Assembly (NCBI GenBank): GCA_964342585.1
Contig: CAYFHK010000024.1
Location: forward strand, 1-30,265
Direction: 5' to 3'
Length of the DNA: 30,265 nt
From: Parvularcula sp964342585
GTDB lineage: Bacteria > Pseudomonadota > Alphaproteobacteria > Caulobacterales > Parvularculaceae
Numbering within the stretch: the stretch's first letter is position 1; every line of letters starts with the position of its first letter. The notes under the pieces are model-generated. The model had not been told where the DNA came from, ran no database searches, and was given only the letters and a program-made list of their open reading frames with translations. A program made the position numbers and the translations under genes. Shown here in pieces: positions 15,741-24,439 of the stretch.

Positions 15741-16471
15741 CGCTTCGCGTCCAGCCATTCGAGAATTTTCTCGATCGCCTGCGGCGCCATCTGAAACGGT
15801 TGACCCGCGTGATCGAGAGACCATGCCCGCGCGTCTTCAGCGGTCAACGCCGCATCCACCCGATCGAGCCTCGTCACCGGAAAGTCGGCCGACGACAGCG
15901 AAGCCATGTCGATCCGCGCGATTTCATCAGCAAGCACAGGCGGCAGAGGCCACCCAAGGGGCGCCGACGGTTGGCCCCGTTCATTTGCCTGCAGCCCACG
16001 TTGGCGACATGCCCGTTGGTGCGCATATGCCAACTCACTCAAGTAAGCGGCCCCATCGGTGACAGGCACCCACGCCAGCACGCCATCAACCGCGAGATCG
16101 TGAGCGCGCTGATAAGCGGCTTCCGCCAAAGGGGCGCTTAACCCGCATGCAACACAAAATAGTCGCGTGGCGCCAGATCGCTCGACAAGCCATGACGAGG
16201 CAGCGAGAATATCCTCCGACCACGCCGAACAAGTTGCGTCTTCTGGGCCGCCCGACGAGTCTCCTGTCCCGCGGAAATCGAACCGAAGCACTGAACACCC
16301 ACGGCTTGCAAGCCGCTCGCTGAGGCGACGTAGCGAACGATGCGCACGCGCCGCCTCTTCCCCAAAGGGCGGACAGATGAGTACAGCTGTCGGGCGATTG
16401 TTGGTGGTCAACGCCGCGTGGTACACCCCATAAAGCAAATGATCGCCAGAACGAAATTGGAGCGGCGTCAC
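15737..16471 (-). CDS. Alpha/beta-hydrolase-fold protein with degenerate active site (exosortase-A-associated hydrolase 2-like)
   Basis: 244 residues. VLICPPFGEEAARAHRSLRRLSERLASRG and VLRFDFRGTGDSSG are clear alpha/beta-hydrolase features. The nucleophile-elbow region reads LFCVACGLSAPLAEAA, where the GxSxG pattern becomes A108-C-G110-L-S112, so the usual Ser nucleophile is missing. A catalytic His near the C-terminus is also hard to place. Proteins of this shape occur as hydrolase 2 in exosortase A loci, where the elbow is likewise altered. It overlaps both the adenylation gene and the next hydrolase gene by 4 bases (ATGA). It may be a non-catalytic partner of the Cys-type hydrolase, or use Cys109 or Ser112; undecided. 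Confidence 0.78.
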   Translation of the reverse strand: MTPLQFRSGDHLLYGVYHAALTTNNRPTAVLICPPFGEEAARAHRSLRRLSERLASRGCSVLRFDFRGTGDSSGGPEDATCSAWSEDILAASSWLVERSGATRLFCVACGLSAPLAEAAYQRAHDLAVDGVLAWVPVTDGAAYLSELAYAHQRACRQRGLQANERGQPSAPLGWPLPPVLADEIARIDMASLSSADFPVTRLDRVDAALTAEDARAWSLDHAGQPFQMAPQAIEKILEWLDAKR

Positions 16472-18252
16472 GCAACCGGCTCCGCATCCATTCCAGCCAC
16501 GGGACGAGCGATGGCAACGAGTGATCCCAACGTTCCCGACAAGGCAGCCCGTAGCGGAAAGGTCAGCCCTGCCCGCGCTTCGAAAAGCGCGAGCATCTGC
16601 GCCGCTTGCAGAGACTGCCCCCCAAGATCGAAGAAATTATCGTCAGCTGTTATTGTCTGGACAGGGAGCACCTCGCGACAAGTCTGAATCAGGACGGCAA
16701 GCGGATCGGTTTGTATTGGCGACGCTTCATCATGCGTTGGTCCGCCGATGAATAGCGGCAAGGCGGCTCGATCGCGTTTGCCATTGGCGGTAAGCGGGAG
16801 GGCCTCGAGGGGGACGAACGCTTGGGGGATCATGTAATCTGGCAAGTCGCGCTGCAGGAAAGCGCGTAGTTCGCTGGTCGAGACGGGTGCCGACGGAAAA
16901 ACAGGGTATGCGACGAGCATCGGTTCATCCACCCCATTGGTCTGAAGCTGCACGGCAGCTTCGATGATCTCAGCATGGCGTTCCAGCGCCAATTCAATTT
17001 CGGCAAGTTCGATCCGGTATCCGCGCACCTTCACCTGGTCATCTCGACGCCCGAAAATAACCAATCGCCCGTGCTCATCGAACGCGCCGCGATCCCCTGT
17101 GCGGTAAACCCGTCGCTGCGGTGACTTCCCATCAGACCACGTCACAAAAGCTGTAGAGGTTTCGGTCGGACGCTGCCAGTAGCCGTCTGCCAAACCCTCT
17201 CCGGCAATGATCACCTCCCCCTCTTCGCCAGGTGCTGCGACCTGCCCTGACGAATCCATCACCGAAATCTCCCAACCTTCGAGCGGCGGGCCGACATGGA
17301 TGTCATCTGATCGATCGATCAAGCCGCAACTCGCCCATATCGTGGTCTCGGTGGGGCCATACATGTTCCAAAGCTCTGCCACCCGTCCTTGAAGATCACT
17401 GGCGAGAGGGGGCGGTAGGGCTTCGCCGCCGCAGAGGGCGCGCATCTCCGGCCGTCCCGACCACCCGACTTGCATCAATAGCCGCCAGGTGGCCGGGGTG
17501 CCTTGCATCAAGGTGATGCCGTGCTGATCCAAGAAGGCGCCCAAGCGCCGTCCTTCAATTGCCGTCTCTGGATCGGCAATCACGACTTCCGCACCCACGG
17601 TCAGTGGCCAAATCAATTCGAGAAATGAGATGTCAAAGCTTGGCGTGGTCAACGCGGCGACACGATCATCAGGCGTCAACGCGATCCGAGCCGACAAACT
17701 CGAGAGAAATGCACCGAGCGCAGCATGGGAGACAATAACGCCTTTGGGTCTTCCTGACGACCCTGACGTGTAAAGAAGATAGGCTTCGCGCGTGTGACGA
17801 CCGGCTGTTGGCGAATCAACCGGCGTTGAATTCTCCACAGAGAAGACCTGAGGGGCAAATGATCCCGCAACGTCTAGATCTTCAGGTCCCGCGATGACGG
17901 CCGCGAGCCCTGCGTCCTGAGCCATAAACTGTAGCCGATTTCGCGGGAAGGCTGGATCAACGGGCACGTAAACGCCCCCTGCTCGCCAGATCGCTAGCAT
18001 CGCGACAACTAATGATGCGGTGCGCCGAAGATAGACGCCGACATGGGCACCCTCGACGCCTTTCGCTTGCAAGACCGCAGACAGATCGCCCGCCTCTTGC
18101 CAGAGGCGTTCATAGCTCAGGGTCACGCGCCCATCACGAACCGCCACCTTTCCTGAAAACGCGGAAACGCTCGCCTCGATCATCCTCAGCGGATAAGGCG
18201 CGGCATCCTCCGCGTGTTCGGGTCCAGCGGGGTTCGCATCCTCGGAAAGCAT
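16468..18252 (-). CDS. Stand-alone NRPS-like adenylation-thiolation protein, predicted glycine-activating
   Basis: 594 residues: an adenylation domain (~30-500) and a thiolation/carrier domain (~515-585), with no condensation or thioesterase domain. Core motifs: A3 YTSGSSGRPKG (161-171), A4 FDISFLE (206-212), A5 MYGPTETT (297-304), A7 YRTGD (383-387), A8 GRRDDQVKVRGYRIE, A10 LTANGKRD with K492. The carrier motif DNFFDLGGQSL places the phosphopantetheine on Ser547. Mapping the ten specificity positions gives D207, I208, L211, Q250, L273, G275, M297, I305, W306, K492: DILQLGMIWK, one conservative change from the glycine code DILQLGLIWK. It should adenylate glycine and hold it as a thioester. 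It heads the five-gene operon, overlapping the next gene by 4 bases. An acyl-CoA ligase role (as in exosortase A loci) is less likely, given the strict amino-acid code and fused carrier. Confidence 0.88.
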   Translation of the reverse strand: MLSEDANPAGPEHAEDAAPYPLRMIEASVSAFSGKVAVRDGRVTLSYERLWQEAGDLSAVLQAKGVEGAHVGVYLRRTASLVVAMLAIWRAGGVYVPVDPAFPRNRLQFMAQDAGLAAVIAGPEDLDVAGSFAPQVFSVENSTPVDSPTAGRHTREAYLLYTSGSSGRPKGVIVSHAALGAFLSSLSARIALTPDDRVAALTTPSFDISFLELIWPLTVGAEVVIADPETAIEGRRLGAFLDQHGITLMQGTPATWRLLMQVGWSGRPEMRALCGGEALPPPLASDLQGRVAELWNMYGPTETTIWASCGLIDRSDDIHVGPPLEGWEISVMDSSGQVAAPGEEGEVIIAGEGLADGYWQRPTETSTAFVTWSDGKSPQRRVYRTGDRGAFDEHGRLVIFGRRDDQVKVRGYRIELAEIELALERHAEIIEAAVQLQTNGVDEPMLVAYPVFPSAPVSTSELRAFLQRDLPDYMIPQAFVPLEALPLTANGKRDRAALPLFIGGPTHDEASPIQTDPLAVLIQTCREVLPVQTITADDNFFDLGGQSLQAAQMLALFEARAGLTFPLRAALSGTLGSLVAIARPVAGMDAEPVA

Positions 18253-18267
18253 CGGTTTTCTTTATCC

Positions 18268-18298
18268 CACGTCGATGGCGTTTGCGATCAACGACGTG
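18268..18298. promoter_or_regulatory. Inverted repeat in the leader of the adenylation-glycan operon
   Basis: CACGTCG (18268-18274) and CGACGTG (18292-18298) are perfect 7-base inverted arms, 17 bases apart, and begin 15 bases upstream of the adenylation gene's ATG on the minus strand. This could be a leader hairpin or a dimeric regulator site in the 171-base divergent gap shared with the diguanylate cyclase gene. Confidence 0.35.
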
Positions 18299-18423
18299 CT
18301 TTCGTGCAAGACAAATACCGAAGGAACATTTCTACCTCTGCGGGTAATAGACCGCTAAGTATAATGAGAAACCCAATCGTAATTCGCGTGTTGTAAGCCG
18401 CGAATAAAGGGTGGGTTGTATTG

Positions 18424-19497
<1,074 letters not shown>

Positions 19498-19512
19498 CCT
19501 TACAAAGCAGCA

Positions 19513-19546
19513 GCGTCGCGGCCTGAGACCTCGACAGTCGCGACGC
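19513..19546 (+). promoter_or_regulatory. First leader hairpin before the alpha-2-macroglobulin gene
   Basis: GCGTCGCG (19513-19520) and CGCGACGC (19539-19546) are perfect 8-base inverted arms with an 18-base loop. It starts 16 bases after the cyclase stop. There is no T tract, so it is a poor intrinsic terminator. Confidence 0.45.
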
Positions 19547-19557
19547 CATGGCGCATC

Positions 19558-19585
19558 ACCCTCTCGTGGTTAATGGCGAGAGGGT
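19558..19585 (+). promoter_or_regulatory. Hairpin covering the ribosome binding site of the alpha-2-macroglobulin gene
   Basis: ACCCTCTCG (19558-19566) pairs perfectly with CGAGAGGGT (19577-19585) across a 10-base loop. The right arm contains GAGAGGG, the only good Shine-Dalgarno sequence, ending 7 bases before the ATG at 19592. Folding would hide it from the ribosome. The base pairing is visible; the regulatory role is inferred. Confidence 0.5.
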
Positions 19586-19591
19586 CAGGTC

Positions 19592-22500
19592 ATGGGGTGG
19601 CAATCAATTCGCGGGTTCACGGCGCTGATCGCCCTTCTCTGCGTTGCCCTCATCGGTTGTGCGGAGGAGACGGCAACCGAAAATAGGGGGGGCCCGGAAA
19701 CCAACGCCTCAGGGACGGCGAGCCCCGTTAGCGATCGCGAATTCGGCCTTTTGCGATACGCCAGCGACCCCGAAGCGCTGACCCCAACCTTGTGCCTCGT
19801 GTTCAGCGAAGCCCTCGACCCGGCTGTGGATTACCGCCCTTATCTGGGAATTGATCGGCAAGTGGCGCTTTCCGTTGATCGGCAAAGGCTCTGTGTGGGT
19901 GGTTTGAGCTATGGTGAGACGGTCGCGCTGACGGTGCGAGAGGGTTTGCCTGCAGCCGACGGTGATGAGCTGTCCGCCGACGAAAACCTGACCCTGACTT
20001 TCGAAGACCGACCCGCCAGGGTCGGGTTCTCGGGGAACGGGATCATCTTACCCCGGATAAAGGCGGAAGGCCTGGCGATCGAGACGGTCAATGTCGACGA
20101 GATCGAGATCGCGATTTCGCGCGTGACCGATCGGGCGCTCGTCTTCCGTTCGCTGACGGAAGGTTTTGAATCGCTCAGCGGACGCTACACATACACGCCC
20201 TTTGATGAAGAGCCCGGCTCTGTCGGCAGCCCCGTTTATGAAGGACGTCTCGCAACCCCCGGCGACACCAATGAAACCGTCACCACCGTCTTCCCGATCA
20301 TGGAAGCCATCGGCACGCTCGAGCCCGGCGCCTATTTCGTCACGCTTGAAGACGCAGAGGCGCGCGCGCGCGGTGAACGCCAGCCCGCGCAAGCGGCGCG
20401 TTGGGTGATCGTGACGGATCTCGCTTTCACGGCGTATCGCGGGGCAGATGGACTGACGACGACCGTAAGATCGCTCGACACCGCTCAGCCACAGTCACGG
20501 ATCGAGGTGCAGCTCGTTGCACAATCAAATGAGATTTTGGCGACGGCACGCACAGGATCTGACGGACGCGTCAGTTTCGATGCGCCTCTTCTTCGCGGTG
20601 AAGGCGGTGACCGTCCGCACATGCTCATGGCCTACGGGCCCGACAATGACTTTGCCGTGCTGGACCTCACGCGGGCGCCCGTCGATCTCACCAATCAGCC
20701 GATTGGCGGCAGGTCCCGCCCGAAGGGCGCTGAGGCCTTTGTCTACCTCGATCGCGGCATTTATCGGCCAGGCGAAGACGTGCACGTTGGCACATTGCTC
20801 CGCGATGCCGCCGGGATGGCGATCTCCGATCGGCCAGGAACGGTCACCCTTTATCGGCCAAACGGCTTGATCCACGAAGAAATCCGCTTTGAGAGGCTTT
20901 CTGAGGCCGGCGGCGATAGCTTCACCTTCGCGATCCCCCGCGCCGGGCCGCGCGGTCGCTGGCGAATTGAGGTGAGTGCCGATGGTCTGGGATCCGTCGG
21001 CGGAGAAAGCTTCGTTGTCGAGGACTTCGTGCCCCAACGGATCGATCTCACGCTGTCGGCCGACACAGAAACGCCCATTCGCCCAAGCGAAACGCGCGCC
21101 ATCAGCGCCTCTGTCCGCTTCCTCTACGGCGCCCCGGGCGCGGGGCTCCCGGTATCAGGCACCGCGCGGGTACAACCGCAACCTAACCCTTTTCCGCAAT
21201 TCGAAGGGTTTTCGTTCGGTCGCCACGATGAGCAGTTCTCGGAATATATGATCGATCTGGCCGAAACCGCGGCAGATGGTGACGGCAATGCCACCTTGCC
21301 GTTGGAGATCGGCACCCGCGGCACACAGTCGAGTTTGCCCCTGCGCGCTCGGGTGGTGATCCGCGCGGAGGAACCGGGCGGCCGCGCCGTGGCAGACGAC
21401 ATCCGCATCCCCTACCGCCCACGCGATCTCTACGTGGGCTTATCCCCAGCGTTTGACGGCGCTGCGTCGCAGGATGCCGAGAATGTCTTCCGTGTCATGA
21501 GCGTCGATACGACCGGCACGCCGATCGAGGCCACGCTCGATTGGACTTTGGTCCGTCGGGACTACAATTACGACTGGTACCGCACAGAGGGCGGTGATTG
21601 GCAGTGGCGACGCGATGAGCGGGTGGTGCCCATCGAAACCGGCCGCGTTTCACCCACAAGCGAGACGCCGGGAGAGATTACGCTGCCAGCGCTCGATTGG
21701 GGCGATTATTCCCTCCTTGTTAGGAACAATGACACGATCATTGCTTCGAGCGGATTTTGGGTTGGCTGGGGCGGCCGCACGAGCGATGGCGTGGAGGCAC
21801 CGGACGAAGTGCGCGTTTCAGGCCCCGAAACCCCTCCCTCGATTGGCGACGAGGCGACCATAACACTTCGCGCGCCCTATGGCGGTGAAGCCGAAATCGT
21901 GGTGGCGACCGATCGTGTCCTTGAGACACGCCACATCTCGCTGCCCGAAGGCGGCGGGGCGATCGATCTGCCCGTGACAGAGGACTGGGGCGCTGGCGCC
22001 TACATCCTCGCCAGCGTTTACACCCCCCGCGATGTTGATACCCAGCCACGTCCGCGCCGCGCCGTCGGCGTGGCCTATGTGCCCACCGATATTAAAGACC
22101 GTTCGATGGCGCTCTCGCTTGAGACGCCGGATGTCCTGCGACCGAACCAAACCGTTGAGATCGATCTGAACGTAGAGACCGCGCCATCGGGCGAAACGGT
22201 TTATGCGACCGTCGCGGCAGTCGACGAGGGCATCTTGCTCCTCACCGGGTTTGAGAGCCCCGATGCCGACACAGCCTTTTTCGGCAAGCCCGCCCTCGAT
22301 ATCGCGCTTTACGATGATTACGGACGGCTGCTCGATCCAAACCAGGGAGCAGCCGCTGCCTTGCGCGGCGGTGGTGACCAAATTGGTGGTGCAGGTTTAT
22401 CCGTGGTGCCCACCAAGACGGTCGCCCTCTACTCGGGTGTGATCGATGTCGGCCGCGACGGACGCGCTAGCGTGCCGCTCGATTTGCCGGACTTCAACGG

Positions 22501-24439
22501 AAAGCTGCGATTGATGGCAGTGGTGTGGTCGCAAAGCGGCGTCGGCGACGCGTCTCGCCCGGTGACGGTGCGTGACCCCGTGCCAGCCGAGTTGATCCTC
22601 CCCCGGTTTCTCGCGCCAGGAGACACAGCGCTGGCAACGGCAACGCTGGACAATATTGAAGGCCCGCCCGGTCGCTACACCGTGGGCGTCAACGCGGATG
22701 GCCCGGTCGATGTGACCGACGTGCCCGCTGGCCCGGATCTTGAGCGCGGCGAACGCTGGGATGAGCGCGTCGCGCTGAAGGCTGATACAGCAGGTGTGGC
22801 GGCACTGACTCTCGACGTCACGGGCCCCGGCGGGTTCACGGCGGCGAGCGAATATCCCATCGAGGTGCGCGGCGCGCATTGGCCGCTGACGCAAGTTCAA
22901 AAGGTCACCTTAGCGCCAGGCGAGGCCTTCACACCGACGAGTGAATTTCTCGATCCGTTTACGGAGGGCACTGGTTATTTGCAGATCAGCCTGGCCTCAA
23001 CTCCTATCGACACCGCTGCGCTTTATAAATCGCTCGCTGATTATCCATTTGCATGCACCGAGCAATTGGTCAGCCAAGCCCTTCCCCTTCTTTATGCCGG
23101 AAGCTTGGGGCAACAGGCACAAGGAGCAACTGCCACCAGCCAGCAGCCATCGGTGCAGACGGCAGTAGAGACTTTGCTTTCACGCCAAGGAAATAACGGG
23201 GCCTTTGGGCTTTGGCGTGTCGGCGATAATGATGCATCGCCATGGATCGGCGCGTACGCCGCTGATTTTCTCCTAAGGGCAGAAGCCGCGGGCGTTGCCG
23301 TGCCGAACCAGGCCAAAACGCGGGCGCTTGATGCCCTCCTCCCTGTGGCTGCCGGCGAGCTTTATCGCGCCTATGGGTATCAGACCAGCATCGGCAATCC
23401 GCGCTACACAGAAGACACGCAGCAACGCCTCACATTTCGATCTGCGGCCTACGCGAACTATGTGCTCGCTCGCGCAGGCCGGGCCGATGTCTCCCGCGTG
23501 AGATATATGCACGATGCCCAACTCGATGAGATGGCCAGCCCCCTCGCCCGCGCCCATCTGGGCGGCGCGCTGGCAGCGATTGGCGATAAGGGGCGTGCAC
23601 GCAGCGCCTTCCAAGCCGCCATCGACGCCCTCGGTTACACCAATCGCGGCGATTGGTATCAAACGCCTCGCCGCGACCTGGCGGGCGTTTTGGCCCTCGC
23701 CATCGAGGCGGGGGAAACTGATATCGCCGCGCCGCTGCTCGACCGCGTCTCGCGCACCTTGCCCGAACCCCAGCGGCTGACAACGCAAGAAAAGGCGTTC
23801 TTGATCCTGGCCGCTCAGGCCTTCACCGGCGGCGACGGTGAGCTCGATTACACCTACGCAGGCACGCCAAGCGCGGGGCTGAGCTACGCCTTCAACGATG
23901 TGACGCTCCCCGAAGCGCAAGCCTTTGAGAACGCGGGCAGCACGCCGCTCTATTTGACAGCGATGGCAACCGGCACGCCCGCGAGTGCCCCGCCAGCGGC
24001 GAGCGAGGGGATCATTGTCGAAAAGACAATCCTGACACCAAACGGTCAGCCAGCGGACCTGTCCGGGCTCTCGCAAGGCCAACGATTGATCGTTTCGCTC
24101 ACATTGGCGCCTGCGCGGGAAGCGCGTGCCGCTTATGCCCTCGTGGACCTGCTGCCAGCCGGTTTCGAAATCGAGACGGTGCTTCAGCGCGCCGACGGCG
24201 CCCCCGATGGTCCTTACGCGTTCTTAGGCGAGCTTTCCTCTGCAAACATCACGGAAAAACGTGATGACCGCTTCGTCGCAGCCATCGAAACCCGCGCCAG
24301 CGAGCCGGGCCGCTTCGCCTATGTCGTCCGTGCCGTGACACCAGGCAGCTTTACCCTGCCAGGGGCCGTCGGTGAAGACATGTACGCGCCCACCGTCTTT
24401 GGCCGAACCGCTTCAGGACAAATCACCATCGCGCCATGA
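19592..24439 (+). CDS. Bacterial alpha-2-macroglobulin lipoprotein (YfhM-like)
   Basis: 1615 residues, normal for the family. A signal peptide ends in the lipobox LIGC (Cys23), so it should be lipid-anchored in the periplasm. Family marks include YLDRGIYRPGEDVHVG, the MG-domain run through ~residue 1000, AVDEGILLLTGF, and the thioester motif C1155-T-E-Q1158 within DYPFACTEQLVSQALPLLY, which should form a reactive Cys-Gln thioester able to trap attacking proteases. The downstream helical region (~1160-1420) is the complement-like thioester domain. Its last bases overlap pbpC (ATGA), and the A2M-PBP1C pairing is a known module: protease trap plus wall repair. The leader holds two hairpins, one over the ribosome site. 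Confidence 0.95.
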   Translation: MGWQSIRGFTALIALLCVALIGCAEETATENRGGPETNASGTASPVSDREFGLLRYASDPEALTPTLCLVFSEALDPAVDYRPYLGIDRQVALSVDRQRLCVGGLSYGETVALTVREGLPAADGDELSADENLTLTFEDRPARVGFSGNGIILPRIKAEGLAIETVNVDEIEIAISRVTDRALVFRSLTEGFESLSGRYTYTPFDEEPGSVGSPVYEGRLATPGDTNETVTTVFPIMEAIGTLEPGAYFVTLEDAEARARGERQPAQAARWVIVTDLAFTAYRGADGLTTTVRSLDTAQPQSRIEVQLVAQSNEILATARTGSDGRVSFDAPLLRGEGGDRPHMLMAYGPDNDFAVLDLTRAPVDLTNQPIGGRSRPKGAEAFVYLDRGIYRPGEDVHVGTLLRDAAGMAISDRPGTVTLYRPNGLIHEEIRFERLSEAGGDSFTFAIPRAGPRGRWRIEVSADGLGSVGGESFVVEDFVPQRIDLTLSADTETPIRPSETRAISASVRFLYGAPGAGLPVSGTARVQPQPNPFPQFEGFSFGRHDEQFSEYMIDLAETAADGDGNATLPLEIGTRGTQSSLPLRARVVIRAEEPGGRAVADDIRIPYRPRDLYVGLSPAFDGAASQDAENVFRVMSVDTTGTPIEATLDWTLVRRDYNYDWYRTEGGDWQWRRDERVVPIETGRVSPTSETPGEITLPALDWGDYSLLVRNNDTIIASSGFWVGWGGRTSDGVEAPDEVRVSGPETPPSIGDEATITLRAPYGGEAEIVVATDRVLETRHISLPEGGGAIDLPVTEDWGAGAYILASVYTPRDVDTQPRPRRAVGVAYVPTDIKDRSMALSLETPDVLRPNQTVEIDLNVETAPSGETVYATVAAVDEGILLLTGFESPDADTAFFGKPALDIALYDDYGRLLDPNQGAAAALRGGGDQIGGAGLSVVPTKTVALYSGVIDVGRDGRASVPLDLPDFNGKLRLMAVVWSQSGVGDASRPVTVRDPVPAELILPRFLAPGDTALATATLDNIEGPPGRYTVGVNADGPVDVTDVPAGPDLERGERWDERVALKADTAGVAALTLDVTGPGGFTAASEYPIEVRGAHWPLTQVQKVTLAPGEAFTPTSEFLDPFTEGTGYLQISLASTPIDTAALYKSLADYPFACTEQLVSQALPLLYAGSLGQQAQGATATSQQPSVQTAVETLLSRQGNNGAFGLWRVGDNDASPWIGAYAADFLLRAEAAGVAVPNQAKTRALDALLPVAAGELYRAYGYQTSIGNPRYTEDTQQRLTFRSAAYANYVLARAGRADVSRVRYMHDAQLDEMASPLARAHLGGALAAIGDKGRARSAFQAAIDALGYTNRGDWYQTPRRDLAGVLALAIEAGETDIAAPLLDRVSRTLPEPQRLTTQEKAFLILAAQAFTGGDGELDYTYAGTPSAGLSYAFNDVTLPEAQAFENAGSTPLYLTAMATGTPASAPPAASEGIIVEKTILTPNGQPADLSGLSQGQRLIVSLTLAPAREARAAYALVDLLPAGFEIETVLQRADGAPDGPYAFLGELSSANITEKRDDRFVAAIETRASEPGRFAYVVRAVTPGSFTLPGAVGEDMYAPTVFGRTASGQITIAP

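Noticed and set aside
15741..15824. Upstream extension of the Cys-type hydrolase gene
   Set aside because: It would run 88 bases into the preceding gene; the ATG at 15740 gives the ATGA overlap used elsewhere in the operon.
12343..18252. Calling the block an exosortase/PEP-CTERM locus
   Set aside because: The ligase and two hydrolases resemble that set, but no exosortase, PEP-CTERM protein or PrsK/PrsR regulator is in the window, and the ligase is an amino-acid-type A-T didomain.
23273..24082. Open frame of 269 codons antisense to the alpha-2-macroglobulin gene
   Set aside because: No domain or ribosome site; the sense strand encodes the conserved thioester-domain region.
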